A DNA stretch of 64,000 nt, from positions 243,687 through 307,686 of the forward strand of contig CP078014.1 of the NCBI GenBank assembly GCA_020544565.1. Direction: 5' to 3'. Both the position numbers and the translations under genes were made by a program. This stretch comes from Bradyrhizobiaceae bacterium. Its GTDB lineage: Bacteria > Pseudomonadota > Alphaproteobacteria > Rhizobiales > Xanthobacteraceae. Of this stretch, positions 18,182 through 27,004 are shown piece by piece (the stretch's first letter is position 1; every line of letters begins with the position of its first letter). The notes below the pieces were generated by a model, which made no database searches, was not told the DNA's origin, and saw only the letters and a list, made by a program, of their open reading frames with translations.

Positions 18182-19054
18182 TTACGATCGTCCGGCCTTG
18201 TCCTTCTCGTTTTGCGCCATGATGGCGTCGCGGGCGGCTTTCCAGTCGGCATCGCTCCAGTCGCGAAGCTGATAGAAATTGCCGCCCGAGGCGAGGGCCT
18301 GCGCGCCATCCATGGCGATGGTTTCGCCATTAATCCAGTCGCAGCCGCCGGAAATCAGGAAGGTGGCGAGGTTTTGCAGTTCGCTCATCGCGCCGACGCG
18401 GCCCATCGGATTCATGGCGATGGTGCGTGCGCCGGCCTCGTCGCCCGGCTTGATACGCTTGCTCATGCCTTCGGTCGGAATCTCGCCGGGGGCGATGGTG
18501 TTGAGGCGGATGCCGTAGCGGCCCCATTCCGCCGCCAGCGACATGGTCATGGCGTGGATGGCGGATTTGCTCATGGCGGAGGGGACGACATAGGGGCTGC
18601 CGTTGCGCACCCACGTCACGGTGATGGAGACGACGTTGCCGCGATGGCCGCCGGCGATCCAGCGCTTGCCGACCGCGTGGGTCACGTAGAACGTGCCGTG
18701 CATCACGATATTGGCGACGGCATCGAAGCCGCGCGGCGTCAGGTCCTGCGTGCGGGAGATGAAATTCCCCGCGGCATTGTTGACGAGATCGGTGAGGGGA
18801 CCATCCTTGAAGATGGTGTCGATCATGGCGTCCACGGCGGCGGCGTCGCGGATGTCTACGCCGTGCGCGGTGACCTTGCCGCCATGGGCCGCCATCAGCT
18901 CCGCCGCCGTTTCCTCGCACACGTTCCGGCGGCGGCCGCAGATGTGGAGTTCGGCCCCCAGCGCGAGGAATTTCGCGGCCATGGCCTTGCCGAGGCCGGT
19001 GCCGCCGCCCGTCACCAGAATCCGGCGTCCGGCGAGAAGATCGTTTCTGAACAT
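18182..19054 (-). CDS. SDR oxidoreductase, 2,4-dienoyl-CoA reductase-like
   Basis: Short-chain dehydrogenase/reductase of 290 residues. The NADP(H)-binding motif TGGGTGLGKAMA is near the N terminus and the structural NNAAG follows. At the active site the usual YxxxK reads SAMSK: the lysine is kept but the tyrosine position is serine. This substitution is known from the peroxisomal/bacterial 2,4-dienoyl-CoA reductases, whose overall sequence this resembles (N terminus MFRNDLLAGRRILVTGGGTGLG, later RLNTIAPGEIPTEG). Divergent from the crotonase gene and followed by the binding-protein gene. Likely role: reduction of unsaturated acyl-CoA during fatty-acid breakdown. Confidence 0.82.
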   Translation of the reverse strand: MFRNDLLAGRRILVTGGGTGLGKAMAAKFLALGAELHICGRRRNVCEETAAELMAAHGGKVTAHGVDIRDAAAVDAMIDTIFKDGPLTDLVNNAAGNFISRTQDLTPRGFDAVANIVMHGTFYVTHAVGKRWIAGGHRGNVVSITVTWVRNGSPYVVPSAMSKSAIHAMTMSLAAEWGRYGIRLNTIAPGEIPTEGMSKRIKPGDEAGARTIAMNPMGRVGAMSELQNLATFLISGGCDWINGETIAMDGAQALASGGNFYQLRDWSDADWKAARDAIMAQNEKDKAGRS

Positions 19055-19084
19055 GACGTCATCCTGCCCTGAGCGATTTATTGC

Positions 19085-19104
19085 TTAGTTAGTTGATTAA
19101 TTAA
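19085..19104. promoter_or_regulatory. Imperfect palindrome in a divergent promoter
   Basis: The 105-base gap between the divergent SDR and crotonase genes contains an AT-rich inverted repeat, TTAGTTA (19085-19091) and TAATTAA (19098-19104), separated by six bases and with one mismatch. Its position between two acyl-CoA-metabolism genes suggests an operator shared by both, perhaps for a TetR-type regulator of fatty-acid catabolism. The regulator is not in this window. Confidence 0.4.
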
Positions 19105-19159
19105 AACAGGCTGGGCTAACGATGTAAAGCGAATAGACCACGACCTCCGGGAGAACGCC

Positions 19160-19969
19160 ATGACAGCCACCAATGACCGCATCGCCGTTTCGATTTCCGA
19201 CGGCGTCGCCGATGTCCGCCTGATCCGCGCCGACAAGATGAATGCGCTGGATGCCGCCATGTTCAACGCGCTGGTGGATACGGCCGAGCGGCTTGGCCGG
19301 GAAAAGGACTTGCGCGCGGTGGTGCTGTCTGGCGAGGGCCGCGCATTCTGCGCCGGCCTCGACATGGGCCGGTTCGCCGCGATGGGTGATGGCACCAGCG
19401 ATCTGCGCGATCTCGCCAAACGGACCCACGGCCAGACCAATCACTCGCAGCAGGCGGTGTGGGGGTGGCGGCAACTGCCGGTGCCGGTGATCGCCGCCGT
19501 GCACGGCGTGGCGTTCGGTGGTGGCTTCCAGCTCGCGCTCGGCGCCGACATGCGCTTCGTCGCTCCCGACACGCGCATGTCCATCCTGGAGATCAAATGG
19601 GGGCTGGTGCCCGACATGGCGGGCACGCCGATCCTGGCCCGCCTCGTGCGCGACGACATCCTGCGCGACCTCGCCTTCACCGGTCGGATCTTCTCGGCGC
19701 AGGAGGCCATGAGCTACGGCCTCGCTACCCGCATCTGCGACGATCCGCGCGCCGCCGCGCTGGACGCGGCCCGCGAGATCGCCGGCAAGAGCCCGGACGC
19801 CATCCGCGGCATCAAGCGCATGCTCAATGCGCTCGGCGATGATCCCGGTCCGGCGCTGCTCGCCGAATCCGTCGAGCAGATGAAGGTGATGGGAACTCCG
19901 AACCAGATCGAGGCGGTGCGCGCCAACATCGAAAAGCGCGCGCCGCGCTTCACGGACAGCGCCGACTAA
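19160..19969 (+). CDS. Crotonase / enoyl-CoA hydratase family protein
   Basis: A 269-residue acyl-CoA enzyme of the crotonase superfamily. The oxyanion-hole segments are GEGRAFCAGLDM (residues 58-69) and HGVAFGGGFQLALGADM (115-131). Of the two catalytic glutamates of classical enoyl-CoA hydratases, the first is replaced by glutamine (Gln124, in GGGFQLA) and the second is kept (Glu144, in SILEIKWGLVPD). It may therefore be a variant hydratase, isomerase or hydrolase rather than a standard hydratase. It is divergently transcribed from the dienoyl-CoA-reductase-like SDR, consistent with a role in beta-oxidation of unusual acyl chains. Confidence 0.88.
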   Translation: MTATNDRIAVSISDGVADVRLIRADKMNALDAAMFNALVDTAERLGREKDLRAVVLSGEGRAFCAGLDMGRFAAMGDGTSDLRDLAKRTHGQTNHSQQAVWGWRQLPVPVIAAVHGVAFGGGFQLALGADMRFVAPDTRMSILEIKWGLVPDMAGTPILARLVRDDILRDLAFTGRIFSAQEAMSYGLATRICDDPRAAALDAAREIAGKSPDAIRGIKRMLNALGDDPGPALLAESVEQMKVMGTPNQIEAVRANIEKRAPRFTDSAD

Positions 19970-20069
19970 GCAGTTGCCTGAAAATTGACGCGGAACGGCG
20001 TGCCCCGCGCTTGCGCGGGGACGCGAAACTTGCGACTGGAAAACTGAACTGTCGCAGGTGAGGCCATTG

Positions 20070-22880
20070 ATGTCGTTTCAGGGAATGTCGTCCGAGCAAC
20101 AGGATGGGACAGCGCGCGAGGCCGAGGCCGGAGCCCATGACGACGCGCTGCTGCGCGCCGATATCCGGCGGCTTGGCCGCATTCTCGGCGACACCGTGCG
20201 CGATCAGGAAGGCGTCGACGTGTTCGATCTGGTCGAACGCATCCGGCAGACCTCGATCCGCTTTCACCGCGACGACGACAAGCCGGCGCGCCGGGAACTC
20301 GAAGCCATTCTCGACGGCATGACCATCGCCGAGACCGTGCGGATCGTGCGCGCGTTCAGCTATTTCTCCCATCTTGCCAATATCGCCGAGGATCAGAACA
20401 ACATCCGTCAACGGCGGGCGCGCGATATGTCGGGGGCGGAGGTGCGCCCCGAAATGCTGGCGGGTGCGCTGAAGCGCGCCAAGGATGCCGGCATCGGCGC
20501 GGATGCGCTGCGTGATTTCTTCGCGCGCGCCCTGATCAGTCCGGTGCTGACGGCACATCCGACCGAAGTGCGCCGCAAGAGCACCATGGATCGCGAGATG
20601 GAGATTGCCTCCATTCTGGGCATCCGTGAGCGCACCCGGATGACGGCGGCCGAGACTGCCGCCAGCGACGAGCAGTTGCGGCGCGCGGTGCTGACGCTGT
20701 GGCAGACCAACCTGCTGCGCCGGACCAAGCTCACTGTCCTCGACGAGGTCGCCAACGGCCTGTCGTTCTATGACTACACCTTCCTGCGCGAGGTGCCGCG
20801 CCTGCATTGTGCGCTGGAGGATCAATTGGCAGAGGAGGACGGCGGTGCCGCCGGCGCGCAGGACGGGCCGGAGCTGGCCACGTTCCTCAGGATGGGAAGC
20901 TGGATCGGCGGCGATCGCGACGGCAATCCGTTCGTTACCGCGGAGGTGATGCGCGGGACGCTGAAGATGCAGAGCGCGCAGATCCTGCGCTTTTATCTGG
21001 CCGAACTGCACGAACTTGGCGGCGAGCTGTCGCTGGCGGCCCACCTCGCCGATATTTCTCCGGACCTGCGCGCGCTGGCGGAGCAATCGCCGGACCTGTC
21101 GCCGCACCGGCGCGGCGAGCCCTACCGGCTGGCGGTGTCCGGCATCTATGCGCGGCTCACCGCCACCGCCCACAAGCTCAATATTGAGATCAGCCGGCCG
21201 CCGGTCGCAGACGCCGTGCCGTATGCCGGACCGCAGGAGTTGCGCCGCGACCTCGACGTGCTGCATGCATCGCTGGTCGCCAACAATTCGCTGGTGATCG
21301 CGCGGGGGCGGCTGCGGCACCTACGCCGCGCGCTGGACTGCTTCGGGTTCCACCTCGCGTCCCTCGACATGCGGCAGAATTCCGCGGTGCACGAGCGCAC
21401 CATCGCCGAGCTGTTCGAAGCTGTGGCCCCGGGCACTGCCTATCGCGAACTGCCGGAGCAGGATCGGATCGCGCTATTGACCCGCGAACTGCGTACCGCG
21501 CGGCCGCTGGCTTCGCCTTTCGTCGCTTACAGCGAGGAGACCGACAAGGAGCTTGCGGTGCTGCGGGTCGCGGCCGCGGCCCATGCGACATTCGGCGACG
21601 CAGTCATCCCTCAATGCATCATCTCGATGACGGAGGGGATTTCCGATCTTCTCGAGCTCGCGGTGCTGCTGAAAGAGGTCGGCCTCGTCACACCGAATGG
21701 AGCGAGTCGGCTCAATATCGTGCCGCTGTTCGAGACCATCGACGACCTCAGGCATTGCGCGCGGATCATGGACGGCCTGTTCGCCCTGCCGGAATATCGC
21801 CGCCTGGTGGAGAGCCGCGGCGGCATTCAGGAGGTGATGCTGGGCTACTCGGACAGCAACAAGGATGGCGGCTTCGTCACCTCGGGTTGGGAGCTGTACA
21901 AGGCCGAGATCGGCCTGATCGAGGTTTTCGCGCGGCACGGGGTGCGGCTGCGCCTGTTCCATGGCCGCGGCGGTTCGGTCGGCCGCGGCGGTGGGCCGAG
22001 CTACGACGCGATCCTGGCGCAGCCCGGCGGCGCGGTGAACGGGCAGATCCGCATTACCGAGCAGGGCGAGATCATCTCCAGCAAATATTCCAACGCCGAG
22101 GTCGGCCGCTACAATCTCGAAATCCTCGCGGCGGCGACGCTGGAGGCGAGCCTGCTGCAGCCGAAGCGGGCGGCCCCGCGCGATGAATACATCGCGACCA
22201 TGGAGGAATTGTCCAATCTCGCTTATGCGGCCTATCGCGACCTCGTTTACGGCACCGAAGGGTTCGAGGATTATTTCTGGTCCTCCACAGTGATCTCGGA
22301 AATTTCCACGCTGAACATCGGCAGCCGCCCGGCCTCGCGCACGCGCACGCGCCGGATCGAGGATCTGCGCGCGATCCCGTGGGTGTTCAGTTGGGCGCAG
22401 TGCCGCCTGATGCTGCCGGGATGGTACGGCTTCGGCAGCGCGGTGGAGGCGTGGATCGGCCGGCATCCGGACAAGGGCCTCGCGCTGCTGCAGGAGCTCT
22501 ATCGCGAGTGGCCGTTCTTCCAGACGCTGCTGTCGAACATGGACATGGTGCTGTCAAAGAGCAGCATCGCCATCGCCTCGCGCTATGCCGATCTGGTGCC
22601 GGATGAGAAACTGCGGACCGCGATCTTCGGCCGCATCCGCGCGGAGTGGCATCAATCCATCCGCGCGCTGCTGGCGATCATGGGGCACGAGCGGCTGCTG
22701 CAGGGCAACCCGCTGCTGGAGCGCTCGATCCGCAACCGCTTTCCCTATCTCGATCCGCTCAACCACGTGCAGGTCGAGCTGCTGCAGGCCCACCGCGCCC
22801 ACAGCACCGACGAGCAGGTGCTGCGCGGGATCCAGCTCACCATCAACGGCATTTCGGCCGGCCTGCGCAACAGCGGTTGA
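20070..22880 (+). CDS. ppc: Phosphoenolpyruvate carboxylase
   Basis: Anaplerotic enzyme that adds bicarbonate to phosphoenolpyruvate to form oxaloacetate. The 936-residue chain has the catalytic-histidine motif [12 protein letters not shown] (His163), the [10 protein letters not shown] motif, the glycine-rich [14 protein letters not shown] loop (His631), and the conserved C terminus [14 protein letters not shown]. The start at 20070 is chosen because an AGGTGAGG ribosome-binding site lies six bases upstream; a GTG at 20058 is also in frame. It is a single-gene unit that converges with the amidohydrolase gene, nine bases away. Confidence 0.96.
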   Translation: MSFQGMSSEQQDGTAREAEAGAHDDALLRADIRRLGRILGDTVRDQEGVDVFDLVERIRQTSIRFHRDDDKPARRELEAILDGMTIAETVRIVRAFSYFSHLANIAEDQNNIRQRRARDMSGAEVRPEMLAGALKRAKDAGIGADALRDFFARALISPVLTAHPTEVRRKSTMDREMEIASILGIRERTRMTAAETAASDEQLRRAVLTLWQTNLLRRTKLTVLDEVANGLSFYDYTFLREVPRLHCALEDQLAEEDGGAAGAQDGPELATFLRMGSWIGGDRDGNPFVTAEVMRGTLKMQSAQILRFYLAELHELGGELSLAAHLADISPDLRALAEQSPDLSPHRRGEPYRLAVSGIYARLTATAHKLNIEISRPPVADAVPYAGPQELRRDLDVLHASLVANNSLVIARGRLRHLRRALDCFGFHLASLDMRQNSAVHERTIAELFEAVAPGTAYRELPEQDRIALLTRELRTARPLASPFVAYSEETDKELAVLRVAAAAHATFGDAVIPQCIISMTEGISDLLELAVLLKEVGLVTPNGASRLNIVPLFETIDDLRHCARIMDGLFALPEYRRLVESRGGIQEVMLGYSDSNKDGGFVTSGWELYKAEIGLIEVFARHGVRLRLFHGRGGSVGRGGGPSYDAILAQPGGAVNGQIRITEQGEIISSKYSNAEVGRYNLEILAAATLEASLLQPKRAAPRDEYIATMEELSNLAYAAYRDLVYGTEGFEDYFWSSTVISEISTLNIGSRPASRTRTRRIEDLRAIPWVFSWAQCRLMLPGWYGFGSAVEAWIGRHPDKGLALLQELYREWPFFQTLLSNMDMVLSKSSIAIASRYADLVPDEKLRTAIFGRIRAEWHQSIRALLAIMGHERLLQGNPLLERSIRNRFPYLDPLNHVQVELLQAHRAHSTDEQVLRGIQLTINGISAGLRNSG

Positions 22881-22889
22881 GGGGCTCGT

Positions 22890-24239
22890 TCAGCGCGTCG
22901 TGTTCTTGTAGACGATGCCGTCCTTCATGATGACGGAAAAATTCTTGGCAGGATCGGCGATCAGGTCGAGATTGGCGAGCGGGTCGCCATTGACGAGAAT
23001 GAGGTCGGCGAGTGCGCCGTCCTCGACGATGCCAAGCTTGCCGTCATAGGGCGCACGCGGGCCGCTCAAGGCCAGGAGCTGCGCGTTGTCGTAGGTCACC
23101 ATCTTGAGGATTTCCGCCGGCGTGAACCACTGGCGCAGCGCGAGGATGAGACTGTTCTGCTCCGCGTTCAGCTCCGGCTCGAACAGGAGATCGGTGCCCC
23201 AGGCCAGTTTGACGTGATGTTTCTTCGCCATCGGCCAGACACGGGCGTTGCCTTCGATGATATCGGCGCGCTTCTTGCGCCGCTCTGCCGTCATGTTGGG
23301 CGAGTCCTCGATCAAATTTTGTGCGCTCAGCCAGACGCCGCGCTGCGCGATCAGTTCGATGGTTGGCTCATCGAGCAACTGGCCGTGTTCGATACATTTC
23401 ACGCCGGCCTCGATGGCCCGCCGCACGGCGCGCGGCGTATAGGCGTGGACGGTGACATAGGTGTTCCAGTCTCCGGCGGCCTCGACCGCGGCTTTCATTT
23501 CATCGAGCGTGTATTGTGTCACGTCGATGGGATCGTAGGCGGAAGACGTGCCGCCGCCGGCCATCAGCTTGATCTGGCTCGCGCCCATGCGCAGATTTTC
23601 GCGCGTGGCGGTGAGGACGTCGTCGCGCCCGTCCGCGATGAAGGTCGCGCCGTATTCTTCCGCGCGCGAGGGCTTGCCGAAGAAGCGCCGCGACTTTTCG
23701 TCGGGCGTCCGGAAATCGCCGTGGCCTGAGGTCTGCGAGATCACCGCGCCGGAAGGCCAGACGCGCGGGCCGGGCGTCTTGCCGGCATCGATGGCGCGCT
23801 TGAGGGGGAAGATCGGCCCGCCCATGTCGCGCACGGCGGTGAAGCCGCGCAGCAGCATCTGGCCGGCGGATTTCGTCATGGCGGCGCCGAGGGTCTCGGG
23901 CGTGGTCTTGGGATCGTAGAGCTGGGTGAGCAGCAGGCTGCCGAAGCCGATATGGACATGCGCATCGATCAGGCCGGGCATCAGGGTGCGGCCCTTGCCC
24001 TCGATGATCTGCGCGCCGGCCGCAGCCTTTGCCGAGGGGCCGATGGCTGCGATCGCGTTGCCGCGTATGACCACGTCGGTGGCTGACCCGAGTTCACCTT
24101 TCACGACGTCGAGTACGCGGACATTGCGGAAAACGGTTTCGGACGGGGTCGCTTGCTGAGCCGCCACAGGCGACGCAAGGCCGACCAGTGCCGCGCAAAA
24201 ACCGAGAAGGCGTATCCGAGCCCAGAACATTGTGATCAT
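22890..24239 (-). CDS. Exported amidohydrolase family protein
   Basis: Metal-dependent hydrolase of 449 residues with an N-terminal signal peptide (MFWARIRLLGFCAALVGLASPVAAQ), so it acts in the periplasm. The metal ligands are His94 and His96 in LIDAHVHIGFG, with further histidines in YVTVHAYTP and CIEHGQLL and the aspartate of AWGTDLLFEP. The layout is that of the imidazolonepropionase/prolidase-like branch (periplasmic peptidase or Xaa-Arg dipeptidase type). An in-frame start at 24296 exists, but the signal peptide argues for 24239 or the ATG at 24230. Next gene on the strand is an SDR, about 140 bases away. Confidence 0.85.
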   Translation of the reverse strand: MITMFWARIRLLGFCAALVGLASPVAAQQATPSETVFRNVRVLDVVKGELGSATDVVIRGNAIAAIGPSAKAAAGAQIIEGKGRTLMPGLIDAHVHIGFGSLLLTQLYDPKTTPETLGAAMTKSAGQMLLRGFTAVRDMGGPIFPLKRAIDAGKTPGPRVWPSGAVISQTSGHGDFRTPDEKSRRFFGKPSRAEEYGATFIADGRDDVLTATRENLRMGASQIKLMAGGGTSSAYDPIDVTQYTLDEMKAAVEAAGDWNTYVTVHAYTPRAVRRAIEAGVKCIEHGQLLDEPTIELIAQRGVWLSAQNLIEDSPNMTAERRKKRADIIEGNARVWPMAKKHHVKLAWGTDLLFEPELNAEQNSLILALRQWFTPAEILKMVTYDNAQLLALSGPRAPYDGKLGIVEDGALADLILVNGDPLANLDLIADPAKNFSVIMKDGIVYKNTTR

Positions 24240-24378
24240 TGATCCCCCATCGGCATCCATGCCGCGCAATCTGAGACAGTTTTCAGCAACCGACAAGCCG
24301 GTTTACGGTCGGCGCAAGTGAGAGGTACATATCCTGCGCCGCCGCATTCGCGATCATGATCGCGCAATCTTCAGGGAA

Positions 24379-25299
24379 TCACACCGCATCCCATGAGAAG
24401 ATGTCGGCCGAGCGGTCGAGCTTGTAGAACGACGGCTTCAGCGCCGGCATGCCGTGCTCGGCGATGGTCTGCGGCGTCCAGCCTTCGCCGCGATGGACCG
24501 AGCGCAGCGGACGGGACTGGCCCATCAGGAAGATCTCGTTCATGCGCACGGCGAAGATCTGGCCGGTGACCTCTTTCGCTGCGTCGCTCAGCAGGAACGT
24601 CACCACCGGCGCGATTTTCTCCGGTCCCATCTGCTGCATGCGGGCGACGCGCGCCTTTTCTTCCTCCGTTTCGGTCGGGATCGTGCCGATCATGCGGCTC
24701 CATGCGAACGGAGATACGCAGTTGGAGCGTACGTTGAAACGCTCCATGTCGAGCGCGATCGATTTCGACAGGCCGACAATGCCGAGCTTGGCCGCGGCAT
24801 AGTTGGCCTGGCCGAAATTGCCGATCAGGCCCGACGTGGAGGTGAAGTGCACGAAGGCGCCGCTTTCCTGCTCGCGGAAAATGCGCGCGGCGGCATGGGA
24901 GGTGTAGAACGAACCCAACAGGTGCACCTTGATGACCGACTCGAAGGCATCGATGCTCATGCGATGGAAGATTGCATCGCGCAGGATGCCGGCGTTGTTC
25001 ACCACGCCGTCGAGGCGGCCATAGGTATCCACCGCCTGCTGGATGATCTTGCTGGCGGGCACAGCTTCCGCCACGCTCTCGAAATTCGCCGCCGCGGTGC
25101 CGCCGCGCTTCCGGATGTCCTCGACCACTTCCTCGGCCGGCGCGGCGCTGGTGCCCGAGCCGTCGGATGCGCCGCCGGGATCGTTGACGATGACCTTCGC
25201 GCCCTCGGCGGCGGCGAGCAGGGCGATCTCACGGCCGATGCCGCGGCCGGCGCCGGTGACGACGATGACCTTGTCCTGAAGCGATTTTGTCTTTGACAT
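24379..25299 (-). CDS. SDR oxidoreductase, (3R)-hydroxyacyl-CoA dehydrogenase-like
   Basis: Short-chain dehydrogenase of 306 residues. The cofactor motif TGAGRGIGRE follows the start; VIVNDPGGASDGSG resembles the NDxGG segment of the peroxisomal multifunctional-enzyme type 2 dehydrogenases. The catalytic serine lies in HFTSTSG and the YxxxK motif is YAAAK. The start at 25299 is supported by a strong GGGGAGAAG ribosome-binding site; the longer open frame to 25347 has none. It is probably a cytoplasmic enzyme of beta-oxidation or steroid-like degradation. It stands alone on the minus strand, between the amidohydrolase gene and a divergent outer-membrane gene. Confidence 0.85.
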   Translation of the reverse strand: MSKTKSLQDKVIVVTGAGRGIGREIALLAAAEGAKVIVNDPGGASDGSGTSAAPAEEVVEDIRKRGGTAAANFESVAEAVPASKIIQQAVDTYGRLDGVVNNAGILRDAIFHRMSIDAFESVIKVHLLGSFYTSHAAARIFREQESGAFVHFTSTSGLIGNFGQANYAAAKLGIVGLSKSIALDMERFNVRSNCVSPFAWSRMIGTIPTETEEEKARVARMQQMGPEKIAPVVTFLLSDAAKEVTGQIFAVRMNEIFLMGQSRPLRSVHRGEGWTPQTIAEHGMPALKPSFYKLDRSADIFSWDAV

Positions 25300-25626
25300 G
25301 AACTTCTCCCCTTGATGGTGGCAGCCACCGCGCATCCGCAGAGTCATAGGCGAGCTTGAGCCGCGTATCCATCGTCTTTGAAGATGATGGATTGCCGGCG
25401 GTTTGAACCAGGCGCGCGGCGGCCGCGACGAAGATGACGGGAGGGGCCGGTTCGATCCTGTGTCCGGAAGTCGCGACCTGCTGCGCTGCGCTGGCTGGTT
25501 CTGGACCGGATCGGTTTCTGGCCGTCTGTAGCAAATCTGCCACGGAATCCGGCGCTCCGGCGTTGAGCGGCCAGGGTTTTTGTGGTCTTTTGCGGGCTTT
25601 GGAATGATTGCCTGGATTTATTTTTA
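25300..25626. other. Divergent intergenic region without a recognised element
   Basis: This 327-base gap lies between the divergent SDR and TPR/beta-barrel genes. It must hold both promoters, but I see no convincing -35/-10 pair, operator palindrome or repeat in it; the last 40 bases before the outer-membrane gene are T-rich. Confidence 0.4.
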
Positions 25627-26994
25627 ATGCGCAATTTCATGCACCACGCGCGGGGGCCCGGATGGAGGGCATTGGCGCGCCGGGCCGGCTGTCTGGCTGC
25701 CGGCGCGGCAATTCTGCTGGTGCAGTCCGGTGGCGTTCGTGCGCAGAGCGCGGCGGATCAGAACCAGTTGTTTCAGCAGATGGTCCGCAATCCGGCGAAC
25801 CACGACGTTACCTTCGCATTCGTCAAGGTCGCGACCGAGCGCGGCGATTACGAAGCGGCGATCGGCGCGCTTGAACGCCTGCTGTTCTACAATCCGAAAT
25901 TGACGCGGGTGAAATACGAGCTGGGCGCGCTGTATTTCCGGCTTGGTTCGTATGACATGGCGCGGCGCTATTTCCGCGAGGCGCTGGCGAGCCCCGATCT
26001 CGACGCCGTGACGAGGCAGCGTATCGAGACCTATCTGCCGGATACCGAGAAGCAGCTCCAGCAGAGCCGCTTCTCCGGCTTCATGCAGACCGGCATCCGC
26101 TCCCAGAGCAACGCCAATTTCGCACCGGCGGGCAACGTGCTGCGGCTCGGCGGCAACGACCTGTCGCTGCTGCCGATGGCGCGCGGCAAGAGCGATGTGA
26201 ACTGGTTCGGCCTCGCCGGCTTCAGCCACGACTATGATCTGCAGAACCAGCGCGGCGACACGCTGGAGACCCGCGCCATCGGCTATCTGACCCAGCAGAG
26301 CCGCCTCAACGATCTCAACGTCGGCTATTTCGATATCAGCTTCGGGCCGCGTCTTGCGCTGGCGCCGGAGGCGCTGCCGGGCGCGACCATCAAGCCCTAT
26401 GTGGTGGGCGGCAACACCTGGCTCGGCGGCTCGTCCTATTATTCCAGCATCGGCGCGGGCGTCGCGGTGAAGATCCCGGTGAACGACCGGTTTTCGTTCG
26501 GTCCGGACTTCGAGTGGCGGCGGGTGGATTTCCGCACCGGGGACGTCTACCCCGTGTCCGGGTTCAACTCCGGCGACTGGTACACGGTCGGGATGACGGG
26601 AACCGCCGCACTGACCCAGCATATCAAGCTGGACATGCGCGGCATCTATCGCCGCGGCGACTCGCCGTTCGCGTTCCAGTCGTTCGACCAGTGGGCGGCC
26701 GAGGCGGCGCTGACTTTCGACTTCGCGCCGCCCGTCGACTGGATGTCGCGCAACTGGAGCGTCGCGCCGTTTGCGCGCTGGATCGACACCCGCTTCGATG
26801 CGGCCAACCCGTTCATCGATCCTCTCACGGTGCGCAAGGATGGCCAGTGGTCGGTGGGCGCGCTGTTCAATGCGCCGATCACCAGGACGTTCGGCCTGTC
26901 TGCGGCGGTCCAGTACGACAAGAGCACTTCGACGCTGCCGAATTATCGTCTCGACAATTTCTCCGTCATGTTCGGTCCGACGGCCCGGTTCTGA
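25627..26994 (+). CDS. TPR plus beta-barrel outer-membrane protein (Slam/DUF560-like architecture)
   Basis: A 455-residue exported protein. A signal peptide (ending about GGVRAQSA) is followed by a short TPR-like helical region (about residues 45-140, including RGDYEAAIGALERLLFYNP and ALYFRLGSYDMARRYFREAL), then a long C-terminal half rich in amphipathic strands with aromatic girdles, ending in GPTARF; a terminal phenylalanine is the usual signal for insertion by the BAM complex. N-terminal TPR plus C-terminal barrel is the arrangement of surface lipoprotein assembly modifiers (Slam). The start is uncertain: ATG at 25627 lacks a clear ribosome-binding site and a GTG at 25582 is in frame. The FecR-domain gene follows after ten bases. 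Confidence 0.75.
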   Translation: MRNFMHHARGPGWRALARRAGCLAAGAAILLVQSGGVRAQSAADQNQLFQQMVRNPANHDVTFAFVKVATERGDYEAAIGALERLLFYNPKLTRVKYELGALYFRLGSYDMARRYFREALASPDLDAVTRQRIETYLPDTEKQLQQSRFSGFMQTGIRSQSNANFAPAGNVLRLGGNDLSLLPMARGKSDVNWFGLAGFSHDYDLQNQRGDTLETRAIGYLTQQSRLNDLNVGYFDISFGPRLALAPEALPGATIKPYVVGGNTWLGGSSYYSSIGAGVAVKIPVNDRFSFGPDFEWRRVDFRTGDVYPVSGFNSGDWYTVGMTGTAALTQHIKLDMRGIYRRGDSPFAFQSFDQWAAEAALTFDFAPPVDWMSRNWSVAPFARWIDTRFDAANPFIDPLTVRKDGQWSVGALFNAPITRTFGLSAAVQYDKSTSTLPNYRLDNFSVMFGPTARF

Positions 26995-27004
26995 GGTCCA
27001 TCGC

